From Porticoccus sp963925605 (lineage in GTDB: Bacteria; Pseudomonadota; Gammaproteobacteria; Pseudomonadales; Porticoccaceae), in contig CAWURY010000017.1 in assembly GCA_963925605.1 (NCBI GenBank), positions 1-12,228 of the forward strand: 12,228 nucleotides of DNA, given 5' to 3'. The translations under genes and the position numbers were made by a program. The notes beneath the pieces were generated by a model. That model was not told the origin of the DNA. It searched no databases and saw nothing but the letters and a program-made list of their open reading frames with translations. Positions 1-6,841 of the stretch are shown here, piece after piece. The first letter of the stretch is position 1; the number at the start of each line of letters is the position of its first letter.

Positions 1-692
1 TGGGATTAAGCGAAACACAATTGACGATTGCTGGAAATATTAAGTTTGATGCTCTACTAAATAGCGAGCTATCTAGTAGAGCATCTAGATTAAAATTAGA
101 GTGGTCCGGTCAAAACAATCGACGAATATTTCTTGCGGCTAGCACTCATCAAGGTGAGGACGAGATAGTCTTGGATGCTTACAAGAAGATAAGAAAAAAT
201 TATCCAGAGCTTTTGCTAGTTCTGGTGCCGAGACATCCTGAGAGATTTTCGGAAGTAGCGCAACTCTGCTTGGATCATGACCTAAGTATTGTTAAGAGAA
301 GTGATAGCGTTGGGCCAAAAAGATATGACCAGGTTTTGCTTGGAGATACCATGGGAGAACTCATGCTTTTTTATGGGGCATGCGATGTCTCTTTTGTAGG
401 GGGAAGCCTGATTCCATCTGGGGGGCACAGTTTAATTGAGCCAGCCATCTGGGGAACTCCGCTGATTAGCGGTCCATCACTGTATAATTTTTCTGAAGTA
501 TCGCAATTACTTACAGATGTCCAAGGTATGCGTATATGCCAAGACTCCAGCAGCATGGCAAAGACTGTTCAGGAGCTTTTGGGGGATACCTTAGAAGCAC
601 GGCGAATGGGAACTGCTGCAAAATCTGTGGCAGAAGGTAATCGAGGAGCTTTAGGTAAGCTGATGAAGGTTATTGATGGACAGATTTCATGA
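1..692 (+). CDS. waaA: 3-deoxy-D-manno-octulosonic acid (Kdo) transferase WaaA, 3' part
   Basis: WaaA transfers Kdo from CMP-Kdo to lipid A precursor on the cytoplasmic face of the inner membrane, the first step of the lipopolysaccharide core. Only the C-terminal glycosyltransferase-B half is present. The frame is open from base 3, and the first full codons give GLSETQLTIAGNIKFD, matching the family's 'v.v.GNlKFD' motif, so the gene starts left of the window. Further family motifs follow: AASTHQGEDE, LVPRHPERF, GDTMGELMLFYG, FVGGSLIPSGGH and the C-terminal NRGALGKL. About 229 residues are visible, where the E. coli protein has 425 in all. The usual GGHN motif near the nucleotide-sugar site reads GGHS here. 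The stop is TGA at 690-692, inside the 3' end of the opposing tolC gene. The family assignment is secure; the linkage specificity (mono- or bifunctional) cannot be told. Confidence 0.95.
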   Translation, partial: GLSETQLTIAGNIKFDALLNSELSSRASRLKLEWSGQNNRRIFLAASTHQGEDEIVLDAYKKIRKNYPELLLVLVPRHPERFSEVAQLCLDHDLSIVKRSDSVGPKRYDQVLLGDTMGELMLFYGACDVSFVGGSLIPSGGHSLIEPAIWGTPLISGPSLYNFSEVSQLLTDVQGMRICQDSSSMAKTVQELLGDTLEARRMGTAAKSVAEGNRGALGKLMKVIDGQIS

Positions 693-2085
693 CAATAATT
701 TCTGGATTGAGCCAGGCATTTAGCTCGATAAGATCTTTGGGGCTCAGTTGCCCAGACACTTCTTTAAGGCGTAATAAGTTATCAATATAATCGTAGCGAG
801 AGTCAGCATAGTCTCTCTTGGCTTGATACAGGGCTCGCTGTGCAATTAAAACATCGGCAATATTTCGAGTTCCTGCCCCATAACTCTCTTCAGTAGAAGT
901 TAGCACACTTTTTGCTGATTCTACAGCCTGCTCACGAGCCTTCGCTCGGGCAACGTTTGTGAAAACCTTTAAGTGTTGAGACTTGGTTTGTTGTGCGGTG
1001 CTTCGCTGCCTGCCTGCCCAGACTTCCTTTAGCTGCAAAAATTGCTGCATGGCCTGCCTTCTTTCGGCGCTTATAAGCCCCCCAGTAAAAATAGGCACAC
1101 TTAATTCCACCCCAGTGCTATACCCTAAAGAGTTGCTTTCAGATGGGCTTGAAAAGGGGGTGTTGGTCTTTAGGTCTGTTCCCATGAAATAGCTGTCAGA
1201 ACGATCATCATAATAAGATATAGATCCTGTTAATTTTGGCAAATGCTCATATTTTTTTGATTTTGCATTTTGCGCTGCTGCATCTCGGGCATGACGAGCA
1301 GCCTTAAGTGAAAAATTATTTGCTAGTGCAAACTGAACCCACTCCTCTCGATCTAATGGCTCTGGTTTTATAATAGGAAAATTGGCGGCTAGTCCGACTA
1401 GTTTTTCATGAGACTGACCTGTTAACACTGTCAGGCCTTCAAAAGCTATATCAAGAGCAGCTGTTGCTTCCAGGGATTTAACCCGGGCATTATCATAGGC
1501 GGCCTTTGTTTCATGTATTTCTGTAATGGGGGTTAACCCAACTTCAAAGCGCTTCTTAGCTTGATTGAGCTGGTCCCTTACGGCCTCTTCTTCCGCAATT
1601 GTTGATTCTAAAGCTTCTTTTGCTCTGAGAACCCCATAATAAGTATCAGCACATCTTAGTATGAAGGATTGCTGCTTCGCAGAAAATTGCAATTGAGCCT
1701 CGTAGCTGAGTTCTTTCCCTTGTTGAAAAGAAAACCATGCGGGCAAGTTAAAAATTGGCTGAGATAGTGTTATGGAGTAACTTTTTGTATCCCGATCAGT
1801 GTTACCCTTGCGACCGAATATTGAGTTTTGACCTAAAACCGAAGTCGATGATCCTTTCCATTCATTTTCTGAGTATGTGCCTATGGCATCAATATTCGGC
1901 AATAGTGCCGCTCTGTTAATATTTTTTGATTCTGTTTTTGCAAGATATTCAGCCTGTGCCGCTAGCAGCTCAGAGTCGTTGCGCAAAGATACCTCATAAA
2001 TCTGTAAGAGTGTATCTGCGCTCCAACATAACGGAGCTAATATACCTAGGCTGATAAGGATAAAAAAATTAGCAAAACGATTCAT
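670..2085 (-). CDS. tolC: TolC-family outer membrane efflux/secretion channel
   Basis: This encodes an outer membrane factor that trimerises into a beta-barrel plus periplasmic alpha-helical tunnel and serves RND pumps and type I secretion. The 471 residues compare with 493 for the E. coli precursor. Residues 1-23 form a signal peptide: Asn-Arg, a hydrophobic stretch (about residues 7-19), and cleavage near SA/D at 22-24. The mature start, LLQIYEVSLRNDSEL, parallels TolC 'LMQVYQQARLSNPEL', and ALLPNIDAIGTYSEN follows as the first strand region. The internal duplication is visible: a second half begins near residue 250 and contains LPKLTGSISYYDD and GVELSVPIFTGG, repeating IFNLPAW of the first half. 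GTRNIADVLIAQRALYQAKRDYADSRYDYI near the C-terminus is the classic OMF helix. The ATG has only a weak GGAA 8 bases upstream. It is transcribed away from nudF, as in E. coli. Confidence 0.93.
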   Translation of the reverse strand: MNRFANFFILISLGILAPLCWSADTLLQIYEVSLRNDSELLAAQAEYLAKTESKNINRAALLPNIDAIGTYSENEWKGSSTSVLGQNSIFGRKGNTDRDTKSYSITLSQPIFNLPAWFSFQQGKELSYEAQLQFSAKQQSFILRCADTYYGVLRAKEALESTIAEEEAVRDQLNQAKKRFEVGLTPITEIHETKAAYDNARVKSLEATAALDIAFEGLTVLTGQSHEKLVGLAANFPIIKPEPLDREEWVQFALANNFSLKAARHARDAAAQNAKSKKYEHLPKLTGSISYYDDRSDSYFMGTDLKTNTPFSSPSESNSLGYSTGVELSVPIFTGGLISAERRQAMQQFLQLKEVWAGRQRSTAQQTKSQHLKVFTNVARAKAREQAVESAKSVLTSTEESYGAGTRNIADVLIAQRALYQAKRDYADSRYDYIDNLLRLKEVSGQLSPKDLIELNAWLNPEIIVMKSVHQ

Positions 2086-2099
2086 TTAAATTTTTCCAA

Positions 2100-2117
2100 T
2101 TATGGTGCTTATGGTGC
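2100..2117. repeat. 9-bp perfect tandem repeat upstream of tolC
   Basis: TTATGGTGC occurs twice with no spacer, 15 bases upstream of the tolC start codon, and would lie in the 5' untranslated leader of the tolC mRNA. It could be a replication slip or a protein or RNA recognition site. Nothing in the sequence decides between these. Confidence 0.6.
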
Positions 2118-2162
2118 TACATTAAGTTTATCAGATTTCCTCGGACTAGCCATTGCTAGAGT

Positions 2163-2191
2163 ATTATGTCATGAGACTTTTAAGTCTACGA
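2163..2191 (-). promoter_or_regulatory. Candidate tolC promoter
   Basis: On the minus strand CATAAT (2163-2168) matches five of six bases of the sigma-70 -10 box. TCGTAG (2186-2191) lies 17 bases upstream and matches the -35 box at only three positions. The spacer is almost filled by the inverted repeat at 2174-2187. The transcript would have a leader of about 70 bases before the tolC ATG. This was judged by eye. Confidence 0.3.
2174..2187. repeat. Inverted repeat AGACTT-TT-AAGTCT between tolC and nudF
   Basis: Two perfect 6-base arms are separated by two bases. The repeat sits in the divergent tolC-nudF spacer, overlapping the candidate tolC promoter and about 36 bases before the nudF start. 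Its symmetry and position would suit a dimeric regulator, but no known operator was recognised. Confidence 0.4.
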
Positions 2192-2222
2192 AAAGCCCTA
2201 AACAAAAGACTGTGTGTTGATT

Positions 2223-2879
2223 ATGGCAATGCTTAAACATAAATATAGCTCTCAGGATGTTTTAGTGAAAAAAAAAGAAGAAGTGTTTTCTGGTTTTTTT
2301 AAAATGCTTCGAATTACTTTGCGCTATAAGCTTTTTTCTGGTGAGTGGAGCAAATTTATTAAACGAGAACTATTTCAGCGTAACGCTGCTGTAGGCATTT
2401 TGCTTTATGATCCTATACACAAGCTAGTGGGGCTGATAGAGCAGTTTCGAATTGGGGCGTTAGATGAACGGAATGGACCTTGGTTATTTGAGGTTGTTGC
2501 TGGTATGGTTGACTCCGGAGAGTCACTAGAGGAAGCGGCTTTGCGAGAAGTGAAAGAAGAAGTTGGTATCGAAGACATCCAATTAAAGCATATTTGCGAG
2601 TATTGGGTGAGCCCTGGAGGAACGAATGAGCGCATGCATCTTTATTGTGGAGTCACTAATCTGGTTGGCCTCAAAGGCAATTTTGGTATGAACGAGCATT
2701 CTGAGGATATTTCTCTGCATATCATTGCTGAAGATGATGTATTTTTATGTCTAAAAAAAGGACAATGCAACAATGCTGCAACTACAATCTCTTTGATGTG
2801 GCTACAAAAGCATTCCGATAGCTTCTCTAGCATGCCTGTATCGAGCGACCAAATGTGGAGCAAGTCATTTGGTAGCTAA
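2223..2879 (+). CDS. nudF: ADP-ribose pyrophosphatase (Nudix hydrolase) NudF
   Basis: NudF hydrolyses ADP-ribose to AMP and ribose 5-phosphate in the cytoplasm. A perfect Nudix box, G-x5-E-x7-R-E-V-x-E-E-x-G-I, begins at GMVDSGESLEEAAL and spans about residues 94-116. The preceding substrate-binding region AAVGILLYDP...IEQFRIGAL...PWLFEVVAG and the following SPGGTNER and DNAA-like NNAATTISLMWL match E. coli NudF throughout. The length is 218 residues, against 209 in E. coli. The start is uncertain: GTG 2214, TTG 2217, ATG 2223 and ATG 2229 are all in frame and none has a clear Shine-Dalgarno. ATG 2229 would give MLKHKY, resembling E. coli MLKPDN. It is the first gene of the rightward cluster, and its last 11 bases overlap the start of yqiB. 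Confidence 0.92.
   Translation: MAMLKHKYSSQDVLVKKKEEVFSGFFKMLRITLRYKLFSGEWSKFIKRELFQRNAAVGILLYDPIHKLVGLIEQFRIGALDERNGPWLFEVVAGMVDSGESLEEAALREVKEEVGIEDIQLKHICEYWVSPGGTNERMHLYCGVTNLVGLKGNFGMNEHSEDISLHIIAEDDVFLCLKKGQCNNAATTISLMWLQKHSDSFSSMPVSSDQMWSKSFGS
2857..2860 (+). promoter_or_regulatory. Shine-Dalgarno GGAG deciding the yqiB TTG start
   Basis: GGAG lies inside the nudF 3' end, 8 bases before TTG at 2869. No ATG or GTG of the yqiB frame has a comparable site, so it supports the TTG start and coupling to nudF translation. Confidence 0.6.
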
Positions 2880-3333
2880 TATTAGAGCCCAATACAAGAT
2901 AGATTTTCATGGCTATATGGCTGATGGCGACGCTAACTATGTTCGGCTATTAAAGTTATTCCATAATATTAATGAGGCTGATCAGCGCAAGATCTACATT
3001 TATAACACAGGCAGGCATATCTTGCGATTTCAGGTGTTAGAGAGAACGCCTTACACGACGTTGATAAAAATTGATGAGGAAGCGGGTGAATATACTCCAT
3101 GCAAAAGATTAAGTTCATGGTTGAAATTACCTCTCTTGAAATTAAGACTGTATCACGATGCGAAGATGGCAGAGGTGGTGTCGTGTGATGGAGTTAGCCG
3201 TATTCGCCCTCGCTACGAGTATTTGAATAGAAATAGGCATCAACCGGATGAAAAAGCTCAATGGAATCAATTTCTCTCAGAATGGTTAGCGTATTGTCTT
3301 GAATTTGGGTATGACCCTGTTTCAGTGTTTTAG
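2869..3333 (+). CDS. yqiB: DUF1249 family protein YqiB
   Basis: The protein belongs to a conserved gammaproteobacterial family of unknown biochemical function. It has 154 residues with the TTG start, against about 140 in E. coli YqiB. Family signatures seen are YKIDFHGYMADGDANYVRLLKLF at the N-terminus (about residues 8-30), ERTPYTTLIKID, the very conserved LRLYHDAKMAEVV, and RYEYLNRNRHQPDEK with NQFLSEWLAYCLEFG at the C-terminus. No signal peptide or membrane segment is visible, so it is probably cytoplasmic. The start overlaps the nudF end by 11 bases and cpdA follows 93 bases later, so it is part of the nudF-yqiB-cpdA unit. Its constant company with nudF and cpdA hints at nucleotide metabolism or signalling, but this is guilt by association only. 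Confidence 0.9.
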   Translation: MVANIRAQYKIDFHGYMADGDANYVRLLKLFHNINEADQRKIYIYNTGRHILRFQVLERTPYTTLIKIDEEAGEYTPCKRLSSWLKLPLLKLRLYHDAKMAEVVSCDGVSRIRPRYEYLNRNRHQPDEKAQWNQFLSEWLAYCLEFGYDPVSVF

Positions 3334-3414
3334 ATTTCTTGTCTTTTTTGAGATTTAAACAACGTCTGATTGACGGTATGTAGGGTATCCTGGCACCAAA
3401 TAAGTAAATTGAAA

Positions 3415-3419
3415 AGAGG
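3415..3419 (+). promoter_or_regulatory. Shine-Dalgarno AGAGG before the cpdA GTG start
   Basis: AGAGG ends 7 bases before GTG 3427 and 4 bases before GTG 3424. This favours the second GTG and rules against the longer frame opening at TTG 3370, whose extra residues do not resemble CpdA. Confidence 0.55.
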
Positions 3420-3426
3420 TATTGTG

Positions 3427-4179
3427 GTGCGACTTGTACAGATTACAGATTGCCATTTGGGTGCAGAAAAAAATTTTATATTGCATGGCATAAATACTTA
3501 CGAAAGCTTCTCTAGAGTATTGCATGAGATCTCCAATAAGTTTCTCCCCTCTTTAATCATTGCTTCGGGTGACATTTCTTCTTCGGGTGAAGGGCGCTCA
3601 TACCAACTGTTTTCTGATGTAATGGAATCCTCATTGATACCCTACAGATGGCTTCCTGGTAATCATGACGATTTTTTGATGATGAATAATATAATTGCGC
3701 AGCCCTTTGTTCGGGTAGAAAAGCAAGAAAATTGGGCTATTGTTTCTTTAGTCAGCGCTGACCCTGAAAATATATCTGGCGTACTTGCAAAAGAAGAAAT
3801 CGAACAGCTAAGGAGTTCATTGAACAATTGCCAGAATTATTTTGTGTTACTCTTTGTTCATCATCATCCTGTGAGTATAAATTCTAGGTGGTTGGATGAG
3901 CACTGCATATCAAATAACCAGCAATTTGAAGAAATATTAGCCCAATATGATAATATAAAAGCAATATTTACCGGTCATGTTCATCAAGAAAGAACCACCA
4001 CTTGGAATGACTTGCTTGTTTATAACACCCCCTCAACTTGTTTTCAGTTTGCCAATGAGGCTGAGGATTTTCAGTTGGGCAAAAAAGCGCCTGGTTATCG
4101 ATGGATTGAGCTGTATCCGGATGGTCTTTTTGATACGGGGGTGAATTACCTGGACACTTGGTATGCAAGCATGGGTTAG
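3427..4179 (+). CDS. cpdA: 3',5'-cyclic AMP phosphodiesterase CpdA
   Basis: CpdA is a cytoplasmic class III metallophosphodiesterase that hydrolyses cAMP to AMP and so damps CRP signalling. All metal-binding motifs are present (numbering from GTG 3427, 250 residues): TDCH with D8 and H10, GD at 48-49, GNHD at 78-81, VHHHP with H145-H147, and GHVHQE with H184 and H186. The C-terminal TPSTCFQFANEAEDF and APGYRWIELYPDG match E. coli CpdA, which is longer at the N-terminus (275 residues). The frame stays open back to TTG 3370, but the extra residues look untranslated and the AGAGG site fits the GTG pair. The family's central 'LDS' segment reads VSA here, away from the metal ligands. It follows yqiB in the same order as in E. 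coli and Pseudomonas. Confidence 0.93.
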   Translation: MRLVQITDCHLGAEKNFILHGINTYESFSRVLHEISNKFLPSLIIASGDISSSGEGRSYQLFSDVMESSLIPYRWLPGNHDDFLMMNNIIAQPFVRVEKQENWAIVSLVSADPENISGVLAKEEIEQLRSSLNNCQNYFVLLFVHHHPVSINSRWLDEHCISNNQQFEEILAQYDNIKAIFTGHVHQERTTTWNDLLVYNTPSTCFQFANEAEDFQLGKKAPGYRWIELYPDGLFDTGVNYLDTWYASMG

Positions 4180-4295
4180 TTTTGAGAGAGTTGTGTTTGT
4201 TGTCTTTAGTTGTGTAGCATTACTTTGATTTATCTGTTCTCTTGAGAGAAGTTATATCACTATAGTGTCTTGATGTAGAAAAACTCTGGTAGGTT
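4180..4295. promoter_or_regulatory. cpdA-yqiA spacer with short repeats and possible promoter
   Basis: This 116-bp gap is long for the cluster. AGTTGTGT occurs at 4189-4196 and 4208-4215. TTGAGAGA occurs at 4182-4189 and 4242-4249. A 6-2-6 inverted repeat TTCTCT-TG-AGAGAA lies at 4237-4250, and a perfect 10-base palindrome CACTATAGTG at 4258-4267. TATATC (4253-4258) or TATAGT (4261-4266) could serve as a -10 box, with no good -35. It may drive yqiA-parE separately from the upstream genes. No U-tracted terminator hairpin was found. Confidence 0.3.
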
Positions 4296-4862
4296 ATGAC
4301 AATAATTTATATTCACGGATTTAACAGCTCTCCAGCTTCTTTGAAGGCAAGGCAAACTAAGGATTGGCTAGAAAAATCATCTTTAGATCGTCGCTTTTTG
4401 TGCCCGGCGTTAGATGGCGATACGTTTATTGCAATTGACCAGCTGCAGGCCATTATTGATCAGTGCAAGGATACTGTTGGGCTTATCGGCAGCTCTTTGG
4501 GCGGGTATTATGCAACCTGGCTCGCTAAAAGATATGACTTAAAAGCGGTGCTTGTTAATCCAGCTGTCCGTCCGTATGAATCTATGAATGAGTACTTGGG
4601 AGAAAACACCAATTACCATTCTGGCGAGCGCTACATGCTAAACCAGAATCATATTGATATGCTTCGAGATTTGGATACTAAAGAGATATGCGCGCCAGAT
4701 AGTATTTGGGTATTGCTTCAAACAGGTGATGAAGTGTTAGATTATCTTCAGGCGACGATTAAGTATTCCCATTGTACTTTAACTATCGAGCCTGGTGGGG
4801 ATCATAGCTTTCAAAATTATGCGCGGCATTTACCTGCCATTATTGATTTTTTACAACCATAG
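4296..4862 (+). CDS. yqiA: YqiA-family alpha/beta hydrolase (esterase)
   Basis: The protein is a small cytoplasmic alpha/beta-hydrolase; E. coli YqiA has been reported to have esterase activity on short acyl substrates, but its physiological substrate is not known to me. The length is 188 residues, against 193 in E. coli. Features in order are YIHGFNSSPASLKA at the oxyanion end, the nucleophile elbow GSSLGGYYATWL with Ser67, VNPAVRPYE, the acidic member in LLQTGDEVLDY (Asp145), and the catalytic His170 in GGDHSFQNY. The whole triad is therefore intact. The ATG at 4296 has only a poor AGG two bases upstream. It ends 11 bases before parE, the same neighbour as in E. coli, so the two are very likely cotranscribed. 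Confidence 0.92.
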   Translation: MTIIYIHGFNSSPASLKARQTKDWLEKSSLDRRFLCPALDGDTFIAIDQLQAIIDQCKDTVGLIGSSLGGYYATWLAKRYDLKAVLVNPAVRPYESMNEYLGENTNYHSGERYMLNQNHIDMLRDLDTKEICAPDSIWVLLQTGDEVLDYLQATIKYSHCTLTIEPGGDHSFQNYARHLPAIIDFLQP

Positions 4863-4873
4863 TCGATTTTTTT

Positions 4874-6757
4874 ATGAGTAATTATACGGCAGAAGATATT
4901 GAAGTTCTAACAGGACTGGATCCGGTAAGAAAGCGCCCAGGAATGTATACGGACACAACACGACCAAATCACTTGGCTCAAGAGGCTATAGATAACAGTG
5001 TTGATGAGGCTCTTGCGGGCCACGCCACAAAAATAATGGTGACACATCATAAAGATGGCTCTTTATCTGTTTCGGACGATGGTCGTGGCATGCCTGTGGA
5101 TATTCATCCGGAGCAAGGTTTGTCAGGGGTGGAGGTGATACTTTCTACGCTACACGCTGGAGGAAAATTTTCTGGAAAAAACTATAAGTTTTCTGGTGGC
5201 CTTCATGGGGTTGGTATTTCTGTAGTTAATGCGCTTTCATCTAGATTAGAGGTTACGATTAAGCGTGATGGTAATGTGTATCATATGATCTTTTCTGGTG
5301 GAGATAAGTCATCTGAGCTAGAAATTATAGATAGCTGCGGGAGGAGAAATACAGGTACTTTGGTGCGCTTTTATCCGGATCCGCAGTATTTTGACTCGAT
5401 AAAATTCTCTATTGCGCGACTCAAGCATGTGTTGAGGGCAAAAGCAGTTCTTTGTGCTGGATTAGGGGTGAGTTTCAGTGATGAAAGCACTGGTGAAACT
5501 GACGCATGGTTGTATGCAGATGGACTAAAAGATTACCTTCAGGGGGCAACTAAAGAATGGGAAGCTGTCCCTTTAGAGGCTTTTGTGGGAAGTTCTTCCA
5601 CTGCAGCTGCAGCTGTTGATTGGGCTGTGCAATGGCTACCTGAAGGGGGAGATGTAACTCAAGAGAGTTACGTTAATCTAATACCGACAGTGCAAGGGGG
5701 AACTCATGTGAATGGCTTCCGAACGGGATTGTTGGATGCTATGAGAGAGTTTTGTGAATTTCGAAATTTATTGCCACGGGGAGTTAAACTAACTCCTGAA
5801 GACATATGGGATAGATGTGCATTCGTACTGTCCTCTAAATTAGCAAATCCGCAGTTCTCAGGTCAGACTAAAGAGCGCCTGTCTTCTCGTGAGGCGGCAT
5901 CGTTTATTTCTGGCATTGTGAAAGATGCCTTTAGTCTTTGGGTAAATCATCACACAGAAGACGCTGAACTCCTGGCGGAGTTATTTATAAATAATGCCCA
6001 AACACGCCTTAAGGCCAGTAAAAAAATTGCAAGAAAACGAGTGACCGCAGGCCCTGCTTTGCCAGGAAAACTTGCAGATTGCTCCTCTGACAGCCCGGAA
6101 CGTTGTGAAATATTTTTAGTGGAAGGTGATTCAGCTGGTGGCTCTGCCAAGCAAGCAAGGAGTCGCGAATTTCAGGCAATCATGCCTCTAAGGGGGAAAA
6201 TATTAAATACCTGGGAGATTGATAGCGAGGAAATTTTGGCATCTCAAGAGGTTCATGATATTTCAGTCGCCCTGGGAATTGATCCGCAAGTAGAAGACCT
6301 TAGCAATCTAAGGTATCACAAAGTATGTATTTTGGCGGATGCAGATTCCGATGGATTGCATATTGCTACACTTCTCTGCGCTTTATTCGTTAGACATTTT
6401 CGTGCAATGGTCGATGCGGGACATGTATATGTTGCAATGCCCCCTTTGTATAGAATAGATGTCGGCAAAGATGTATTTTACGCCTTGGATGAAAGCGAAA
6501 AACAGGGTATTTTAGATAGAATTTCAGCAGAAAAAAGAAATGGAAAGGTAAACATACAACGCTTCAAGGGTCTGGGTGAAATGAACCCCATACAACTACG
6601 TGAAACTACCATGAACCCTGATACCCGCCGTTTAGTCCAGTTGACGGTAGAAGCAGGCGACAACACCAATCAGATGCTTGATATGCTTCTATCTAAGAAG
6701 CGAGCAAATGATAGAAAAGTATGGCTTGAAGAAACGGGAAATTTAGCGGAGATTTAG
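4874..6757 (+). CDS. parE: DNA topoisomerase IV subunit B (ParE)
   Basis: ParE is the ATPase subunit of topoisomerase IV (ParC2ParE2), which decatenates daughter chromosomes. The protein is full length, 627 residues against 630 in E. coli. The GHKL ATPase comprises EAIDNSVDEA with Mg-ligating Asn41, DDGRGMPVD (68-76), and the glycine-rich lid FSGGLHGVGISVVNALS (106-122). The transducer carries QTKERLSSRE with Lys333 reaching the ATP. The TOPRIM domain comprises EGDSAGGSAKQAR (417-429), PLRGKILN (438-445) and DADSDGLH (489-496), followed by the tail RFKGLGEMNP (563-572). The usual 'RDRE' after the TOPRIM glutamate motif is RSRE (Ser430). There is no Shine-Dalgarno before the ATG; the leader is a run of seven T. 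Expression probably depends on translation of yqiA, which stops 11 bases upstream. parC follows 84 bases downstream. Confidence 0.97.
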   Translation: MSNYTAEDIEVLTGLDPVRKRPGMYTDTTRPNHLAQEAIDNSVDEALAGHATKIMVTHHKDGSLSVSDDGRGMPVDIHPEQGLSGVEVILSTLHAGGKFSGKNYKFSGGLHGVGISVVNALSSRLEVTIKRDGNVYHMIFSGGDKSSELEIIDSCGRRNTGTLVRFYPDPQYFDSIKFSIARLKHVLRAKAVLCAGLGVSFSDESTGETDAWLYADGLKDYLQGATKEWEAVPLEAFVGSSSTAAAAVDWAVQWLPEGGDVTQESYVNLIPTVQGGTHVNGFRTGLLDAMREFCEFRNLLPRGVKLTPEDIWDRCAFVLSSKLANPQFSGQTKERLSSREAASFISGIVKDAFSLWVNHHTEDAELLAELFINNAQTRLKASKKIARKRVTAGPALPGKLADCSSDSPERCEIFLVEGDSAGGSAKQARSREFQAIMPLRGKILNTWEIDSEEILASQEVHDISVALGIDPQVEDLSNLRYHKVCILADADSDGLHIATLLCALFVRHFRAMVDAGHVYVAMPPLYRIDVGKDVFYALDESEKQGILDRISAEKRNGKVNIQRFKGLGEMNPIQLRETTMNPDTRRLVQLTVEAGDNTNQMLDMLLSKKRANDRKVWLEETGNLAEI

Positions 6758-6841
6758 TGCTCCCCCATAATATTTAATGCGCTATTTCAGACAGAAATCG
6801 CTCTTTAAGGTAAGCTTTGATCAAGGACTGATGATAAGGAT

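Noticed and set aside
371..1192. Short open frames opposite waaA (371-556) and tolC (983-1192)
   Set aside because: Both are wholly inside well-supported genes on the other strand and resemble nothing known.
2014..2034. Cysteine at residue 20 of TolC as a lipoprotein anchor
   Set aside because: The residues before it (A-P-L-C) do not form a lipobox, and E. coli TolC is not lipidated.
3370..3426. N-terminal extension of CpdA from TTG 3370
   Set aside because: The added residues do not match the CpdA family and lack a ribosome site, whereas AGAGG precedes the GTG pair at 3424/3427.
3334..3426. Promoter for cpdA starting at TTGACG (3370-3375)
   Set aside because: The -35 resembles consensus, but no -10-like box lies 16-18 bases downstream.
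5601..5616. GCAGCT microsatellite in parE
   Set aside because: It is a short run encoding the alanines of a variable ParE loop, in frame and of no evident regulatory meaning.
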